DNA of 18,316 bases from Desulfovibrio sp. UBA2564 (GTDB lineage: Bacteria > Desulfobacterota > Desulfovibrionia > Desulfovibrionales > Desulfovibrionaceae), in NCBI GenBank assembly GCA_002340305.1, contig DDLU01000164.1, forward strand, positions 1-18,316, in the 5' to 3' direction. Below are positions 14,394 to 18,316 of this stretch, piece after piece (the first letter of the stretch is position 1; every line of letters begins with the position of its first letter). The notes beneath the pieces were generated by a model. That model was not told the DNA's origin. It worked only from the letters and a program-made list of their open reading frames with translations, and ran no database searches. Position numbers and translations under genes: made by a program.

Positions 14394-14762
14394 ATGAAAA
14401 TTCTTCTTGTTGACGATGAAAAAATTAATGCTCTCTCTGCTTCACGCCTGCTGGAAAAGCAGGGCTACACAGTTACTGTTGCCTCAAACGGTCTGGAAGC
14501 CCTCGACAGGGTTGAAGAATCGAATTTCGATTGTATTCTGATGGATATCCAAATGCCGGAAATGGATGGCTACGAGGCCATCGAAAGAATTCGTGATGAA
14601 TTTGTTTTCGGAGAAAAATCCAAGACACCTATCATTGCCATGACCGGGCATTGCTATTCAGATGCCTTCGATGAATTCAAACGGGCCGGAATCAAACACT
14701 ACGTCTGCAAGCCTTTTGACTTCGACACCCTGCTTAAAGTTATCAAGGAAGCTACTAGTTAA
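14394..14762 (+). CDS. Single-domain response regulator (receiver only)
   Basis: A 122-residue CheY-like receiver with no output domain. The acidic pair Asp7-Asp8, the phosphoacceptor Asp51 (in MDIQMPEMDG), Thr84 and Lys106 (in CKP) are all present, so phosphorylation should be possible. The sequence style (LLVDDEKINALSASRLLEKQGY) is closer to receivers of hybrid histidine kinases than to chemotaxis CheY. It would act by protein contact or phosphotransfer; its kinase is not in the window. No Shine-Dalgarno sequence is visible before ATG (the upstream DNA is A/T only), but the protein starts exactly where receivers do, so the start is probably right. Confidence 0.9.
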   Translation: MKILLVDDEKINALSASRLLEKQGYTVTVASNGLEALDRVEESNFDCILMDIQMPEMDGYEAIERIRDEFVFGEKSKTPIIAMTGHCYSDAFDEFKRAGIKHYVCKPFDFDTLLKVIKEATS

Positions 14763-14791
14763 ACAACCAACGGTATTTTTATAAAATACGC

Positions 14792-14823
14792 TTATTGCAA
14801 TAACTGCGCTCTTCTTATATATC
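14792..14823 (+). promoter_or_regulatory. Palindrome overlapping a candidate promoter of the 2-TM membrane protein gene
   Basis: TTATTGCAATAA (14792-14803) is a perfect 12-bp palindrome. It overlaps a possible -35 box TTGCAA (14795-14800), followed after 17 bp by TATATC (14818-14823). That layout suits a repressor operator. Both boxes are only 4/6 to consensus. Confidence 0.3.
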
Positions 14824-14850
14824 CTTCATACTAATTAAAAGGGAGGACGT

Positions 14851-15993
14851 ATGGGAGAGAAACTGTCAAAAATAAAAGGTTTTTTATCCTCTATACGAAA
14901 ATGGGAATATTTTCGTATGGTACTTGTAATAGTTAACACTGTTATCGGGTTCATTATTATATGGTTTATGGGTAAGCACTACCCGCAACTGGCACAGGTT
15001 AATCCAGAGGCAAAACGGTTTCTTGATGACATACGAAGACCACTTTTGATCGTAGGCTACATATTTGCATTTGGTGGGATAGCTTTTTTCGCAGTAAAAG
15101 TCTTCTTAGACTTAATCTGGGAAAGTCTTATCGGACCGACAATCATTGAAGGATTTGATAAATTATCAAATATCCCTCACAAATTAAAAATTGAAAACAT
15201 GCCTTCGCGGCGAGACTATGTTGAGAAACGATTTGGGACACACTCCAAAGCAAGCGAAAGTTTTTGCAATCACCTATTAAATGTATACGGTGAAGCTTTT
15301 TGTAACCAACCGCTGCGCCATGACCTCAACACCGACATTACAATCACACAAGACCCTAATAATTCGGAATATTTTCGATGGAGAGACAAATCGACTTCTA
15401 AAATCGTAATCCCTGACTGGCGTGAGGGAGCAGTCAATACTAAAATTTATCCAATTCGCTTATACACATCTACTTTTGCTCCTGACATGTCTATTAGCGA
15501 CTGGCTCAAAGAAGCAAAACTATCAGCTAAGTTAGATGGAACAGAACTTATTCACGGCCAGCCTAAACAGGTTAGTGACAACAAGCATCATGAAAAATAT
15601 TGGGTCCACAAGGATGAAAAATGGATAAGGATGGGATTTGAAGAAGACATCCACATAGACAAAAAAGAAGTTTCATTCGTAACACTCGAAGAATGCTTAA
15701 GTCACAAGGAAGACTTCTTTTTTTGTTGCTCTCAATCTAGCCCCGTTTTAAATCATACACTGGAAATGACCCTGCCCAAAGAGTATGAATTTGTTCAAGA
15801 TACTGACGGCTCTCAACATTGCCTGTTCGATGGCCTTCCTAATGGGATAAAGGGGGAGAGAGAACGCAAAGATTTTTTTGAAGTAACAAAACCTGACCCA
15901 GGAGACGAACACAAACTTTGGGCCAAAAGTCATGGCTGGAACGTCCCAGGGATCAATTTCTTTGTTATGTGGCGGAAGAAAGGTTCAGTATAA
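14851..15993 (+). CDS. Two-helix membrane protein of unknown function
   Basis: A 380-residue protein I do not recognise. Two hydrophobic helices near the N-terminus (about 22-40 and 64-84) would form a hairpin anchor, with about 295 residues of soluble domain after them. That domain is rich in aromatic and charged residues and looks mixed alpha/beta; its end (WNVPGINFFVMWRKK) resembles a closing beta strand. No nucleotide-binding loop, protease or nuclease motif is visible, and its cysteines are scattered (for example the adjacent CC in FFFCCSQ). A strong GGGAGG ribosome site sits 4 bp before ATG. Three sampled 60-bp stretches are 35-42% GC against 58% for one sampled stretch of flxB, which fits an acquired gene. 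It is isolated between an unlinked response regulator and a strong terminator. Confidence 0.8.
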   Translation: MGEKLSKIKGFLSSIRKWEYFRMVLVIVNTVIGFIIIWFMGKHYPQLAQVNPEAKRFLDDIRRPLLIVGYIFAFGGIAFFAVKVFLDLIWESLIGPTIIEGFDKLSNIPHKLKIENMPSRRDYVEKRFGTHSKASESFCNHLLNVYGEAFCNQPLRHDLNTDITITQDPNNSEYFRWRDKSTSKIVIPDWREGAVNTKIYPIRLYTSTFAPDMSISDWLKEAKLSAKLDGTELIHGQPKQVSDNKHHEKYWVHKDEKWIRMGFEEDIHIDKKEVSFVTLEECLSHKEDFFFCCSQSSPVLNHTLEMTLPKEYEFVQDTDGSQHCLFDGLPNGIKGERERKDFFEVTKPDPGDEHKLWAKSHGWNVPGINFFVMWRKKGSV

Positions 15994-15994
15994 G

Positions 15995-16037
15995 GAGTCA
16001 AAAAAACGCACTTCATTGAAGTGCGTTTTTTTGACTC
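15995..16037. terminator. Perfect 20-bp-stem bidirectional terminator
   Basis: 15995-16014 and 16018-16037 are perfect reverse complements with a 3-nt ATT loop. Each arm contains a run of seven A or T outside a GC-rich tip (CGCACTTC / GAAGTGCG). It starts 2 bp after the stop codon of the membrane-protein gene and also faces leftward transcription. A second hairpin (16034-16041 with 16047-16054) shares its right-hand bases. Confidence 0.9.
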
Positions 16038-16054
16038 ATAAGAAAATTATGAGT

Positions 16055-16315
16055 GGCTCAAAAGAGCTTATGTGTTAACTCTAAAACCAAAAGAATAACG
16101 TTTAATAATGCTTACCATAGTTTAGCGACCTGTACGTTTCATGAAACCCTCCTCAAGCAGGCATAGAAACTGAGAAATACTTATACAATACCACTTTGTC
16201 AATATCTAGGCGAACACACTAATAAAAGCATATTCTATGCCATATGGCTGTAAAAAAATGCGCCTCAAATCTTTTTATAAAAAAAATATTTTTAGTAGTA
16301 CCACAATATATCATC
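16055..16315. other. AT-rich gap with short palindromes
   Basis: No conventional gene is seen. Besides the minus-strand signals described separately, it contains two perfect palindromes, GTTTCATGAAAC (16136-16147) and GCCATATGGC (16239-16248). A run of A/T at 16271-16292 lies just past the end of the flavoprotein gene and may aid its termination. Confidence 0.5.
16068..16202 (-). other. Possible minimal leftward gene or small RNA with a broken micro-ORF
   Basis: In a gene-free gap, the minus strand shows a consensus -35 box TTGACA (16202-16197), then after 17 bp a poor -10 box TATTTC (16179-16174). GAGGAGGG (16154-16147) follows, and 4 bp later ATG at 16142. The ORF is only six codons (MKRTGR, stop at 16124-16122). 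The same frame then stays open for 17 codons to a second stop at 16070-16068. Leftward transcription would end at the hairpins at 15995-16054. It could be a decayed small gene, a leader peptide, a small RNA or chance. Confidence 0.25.
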
Positions 16316-17497
16316 TTAAACAAATTGCGCGGCTGCGTATCCCGAAGACCATGCCCATTGCAGGTTATAGCCGCCAAGCCAGCCGGTCACATCCAGCACT
16401 TCGCCAATAAAATAAAGGCCGGGAACTTTCTTGGCTTCCATGGTTTTGGATGAAATTTCTGCGGTATCAACGCCGCCAGCGGCAACCTCAGCTTTAGCAA
16501 ACCCTTCGGTTCCCTGCGGTTTAACGACCCAAGCATGAATGCGTTCAGCCAGTGCTGTCTGCCGCTTTTTAGTAAGCTGACTGACGGGTGTATCACCGTC
16601 CTGCCCTTCCAAGAGCAGCCCGACCATCTTGCGGGTGAAAAAACGGGCCAGAAAATTACGCAGAGCAATATTCTCGCCCTTATGCGCTTCAAAAAGTTCA
16701 GAAATATCTTCACGGGGCAGCAGGTTGATGGCCAGTGCTGACCCACGTCGCCAATAGTTGGAAATCTGAAGTACAGCCGGGCCGGAAATACCTTTATGAG
16801 TGAAAAGCATGTCACCGGCAAAGGTGCGTTTCTCGCAGCTTATTTCCACAGGAAAAGCATTACCGCTAAGCTCCTTACAGAATTTTCCATCCCGTCCGCC
16901 AATAGTAAACGGCACCAGAGAAGGCCGTGCCGGAATAGTATTCAACCCGAACTGTTCCGCCAGCTTGTAACCAAAAGCAGAAGCCCCCACTTGAGGCCAT
17001 GCCGGGGATCCAAGAGCCACAACCAGAGACTCGGCCTCGAAAACCTGTGAACCGCTGCGCACCACAAACGGCCCATCGCCGCTGACCTCTTCAATCTGGC
17101 GATCCATCAGAACCTCAACGCCAGCACGATGGCACTTGGAAACCAGCAGTCCGGCAATAAGCCCCGCACCCTCAAGGGTAAAAAGCTGCCCGTCCTCGCG
17201 CTCTTCGTATGCGATTCCGGCTTCGGCAACAAAAGAGATGAAGTCCCACTGATTGTGCCGCGCCAAGGCGGATTTCACAAAATGCGGGTTCGCGGAAATA
17301 TAGTTATCCGCAGCAATATCCATATTAGTAAAGTTACACTTGCCGCCCCCGGCAACACGGATCTTACGCCCCGCCTTACCAGCATGATCCAGCACCAGCA
17401 CCTTACGCCCGCGCGCAGCAGCATGCATGGCACAATAAAGCCCGGACGCGCCTGCGCCGAGAATAATCACATCGTATTTAAAAGAGGTATTGCTCAT
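16316..17497 (-). CDS. HI0933/BaiN-family NAD(P)/FAD-dependent oxidoreductase
   Basis: A 393-residue cytoplasmic flavoprotein of the HI0933 (YhiN/BaiN) family, of usual length for it. The FAD Rossmann motif GAGASG is at residues 14-19, followed by the family hallmark RVAGGGKCNFTN. The C-terminus has GLYFIGEVLDV and GGYNLQWAW, closing the FAD site. BaiN itself acts on bile-acid intermediates in gut clostridia, but most members have no known substrate and I infer none here. ATG at 17497 is preferred because the protein starts right before the flavin site, although no ribosome site is visible. A GTG at 17548 overlaps the manC stop (GTGA) and would add 17 proline-rich residues; it remains possible. 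It is probably cotranscribed with manC. Confidence 0.86.
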   Translation of the reverse strand: MSNTSFKYDVIILGAGASGLYCAMHAAARGRKVLVLDHAGKAGRKIRVAGGGKCNFTNMDIAADNYISANPHFVKSALARHNQWDFISFVAEAGIAYEEREDGQLFTLEGAGLIAGLLVSKCHRAGVEVLMDRQIEEVSGDGPFVVRSGSQVFEAESLVVALGSPAWPQVGASAFGYKLAEQFGLNTIPARPSLVPFTIGGRDGKFCKELSGNAFPVEISCEKRTFAGDMLFTHKGISGPAVLQISNYWRRGSALAINLLPREDISELFEAHKGENIALRNFLARFFTRKMVGLLLEGQDGDTPVSQLTKKRQTALAERIHAWVVKPQGTEGFAKAEVAAGGVDTAEISSKTMEAKKVPGLYFIGEVLDVTGWLGGYNLQWAWSSGYAAAQFV

Positions 17498-17544
17498 GAG
17501 AGGTGTTGTAGGCTGGTTTGGGGGTTGGGTAAAGGGGAAAAAAC

Positions 17545-18316
17545 TCACTCCGACCGCCCATAGATATCCTCAAACCTCTGAATATCATCCTCTCCCAGAT
17601 AACTACCGGTTTGGACTTCCATAAGCTCAAGGGCGATCTTTCCGGGATTCTCCAAACGGTGCTTGGTTCCGGTGGGAATGTAGGTGGACTGGTCTTCCTG
17701 CAATAAAATTTCTTTCTCACCTACTGTAACCTTCGCCGTCCCCTTAACTACCACCCAATGCTCGGCGCGATGATGGTGCATCTGCATGGAAAGGATGCCG
17801 CCCGGTTTTACGACTATCCTTTTGACCTGAAATCTTTCCCCACTATCAACGGTCTCGTATGATCCCCATGGTCGGTAGACCTTGCGGTGCTGCTCAACCT
17901 CTTCGCGGCCCTGCAGCTTTAGTTCATCTACCAGCGTTGAAACTTCCTGCCCGTTCTCTCTTCCGGCTACCAGTACGGCATCAGGTGTTTCGACCACGAT
18001 TACGTCATCAACCCCGACCACGCCCAGCAGCCTGCCGGATGAATGCAAAAAACTGTTACCTACATTCTTTGCCAGCACATCACCTGAAATTACATTCCCG
18101 GCTTGATCGGACTCCCTCTCAAGCATCAGGGAATCCCATGAACCAATGTCGGACCAGCCGCCGTCGAATGGGACCACGCTTAAATTATCGACCCTTTCGA
18201 TTACAGCGTAATCCACAGACTTGGACGGGCTGGATTTGAAGCTATCCTCATCAAGACGCACGAAATCCAAATCGGTTCGCGCCTTTTCTACTGCGGCTTG
18301 GCAGGACTTGTAGATT
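17545..18316 (-). CDS. manC: Mannose-1-phosphate guanylyltransferase / mannose-6-phosphate isomerase, 5' part cut by window edge
   Basis: The C-terminal 256 residues of a type II bifunctional enzyme that makes GDP-mannose for surface polysaccharides. The reading frame is open to the right window edge, so the nucleotide-binding start of the transferase domain lies outside. Visible are the end of the transferase domain (VPFDGGWSDIGSWDSL) and then the cupin isomerase domain. That domain starts at KVYRPWGSYE and contains the metal-binding stretch SMQMHHHRAEHW, the IPTGTKHRLENPG segment and a final MEVQTGSYLGEDDI. The length seen fits a full protein of about 470 residues. The TGA at 17547-17545 overlaps a possible GTG start of the flavoprotein gene, suggesting a leftward operon. 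Confidence 0.94.
   Translation of the reverse strand, partial: IYKSCQAAVEKARTDLDFVRLDEDSFKSSPSKSVDYAVIERVDNLSVVPFDGGWSDIGSWDSLMLERESDQAGNVISGDVLAKNVGNSFLHSSGRLLGVVGVDDVIVVETPDAVLVAGRENGQEVSTLVDELKLQGREEVEQHRKVYRPWGSYETVDSGERFQVKRIVVKPGGILSMQMHHHRAEHWVVVKGTAKVTVGEKEILLQEDQSTYIPTGTKHRLENPGKIALELMEVQTGSYLGEDDIQRFEDIYGRSE

Noticed and set aside
14851..15993. Membrane effector of a CBASS-type defence system
   Set aside because: Only the two-helix-plus-soluble-domain outline fits. No CD-NTase, ubiquitin-like or HORMA/TRIP13 gene is nearby and the length differs from known small effectors.

Overview
The window looks like chromosome from a marine, moderate-GC sulfate reducer of the Desulfovibrionaceae (Maridesulfovibrio type). 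This is inferred from content, not from a database match. The main pointers are a complete HdrCBA-FlxDCBA operon, a chemoreceptor with a c-type heme site next to a multiheme cytochrome c, an L-cysteine desulfidase, and dense protein-coding DNA separated by very AT-rich intergenic stretches.

Layout. 1-776 (-): most of hldD, the LPS heptose epimerase, running off the left edge. 777-1228: AT-rich divergent intergenic region. 1229-2548 (+): L-cysteine desulfidase. 2666-3742 (+): exported protein with a von Willebrand A domain and an OmpA peptidoglycan-binding domain, then a hairpin and a small exported protein of unknown function (3810-4229). A 15-bp perfect-stem bidirectional terminator (4249-4287) separates this from a leftward pair: a tetraheme cytochrome c (6323-6802) followed 10 bp later by a heme-binding methyl-accepting chemotaxis protein (4309-6312). 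6803-7387: divergent intergenic region. 7388-14149 (+): seven tightly packed genes hdrC-hdrB-hdrA-flxD-flxC-flxB-flxA, then two terminator-like hairpins. 14394-14762 (+): single-domain response regulator. 14851-15993 (+): AT-rich gene for a two-helix membrane protein of unknown function, closed by a 20-bp perfect inverted repeat. 16038-16315: no conventional gene, but a leftward promoter-like site, a strong ribosome binding site and a very short ORF. 16316-17497 (-): HI0933/BaiN-type flavoprotein. 17545-18316 (-): C-terminal part of manC, running off the right edge.

How the genes work together. The centre of the window is the Flx-Hdr complex. FlxA takes electrons from NAD(P)H through FAD and a [2Fe-2S] cluster. 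FlxB, FlxC and FlxD carry them through iron-sulfur clusters to HdrA, whose flavin is thought to bifurcate them between ferredoxin and the HdrBC disulfide-reducing arm; in sulfate reducers DsrC is the proposed disulfide acceptor. The adh gene that neighbours this operon in Desulfovibrio vulgaris is not within this window. The divergent cytochrome/heme-chemoreceptor pair suggests redox or oxygen sensing beside a redox-balancing enzyme, but that functional link is inference from position only. The two window ends (hldD, manC) both belong to cell-surface polysaccharide synthesis. No CRISPR array, tRNA, rRNA, insertion sequence or phage gene was recognised.
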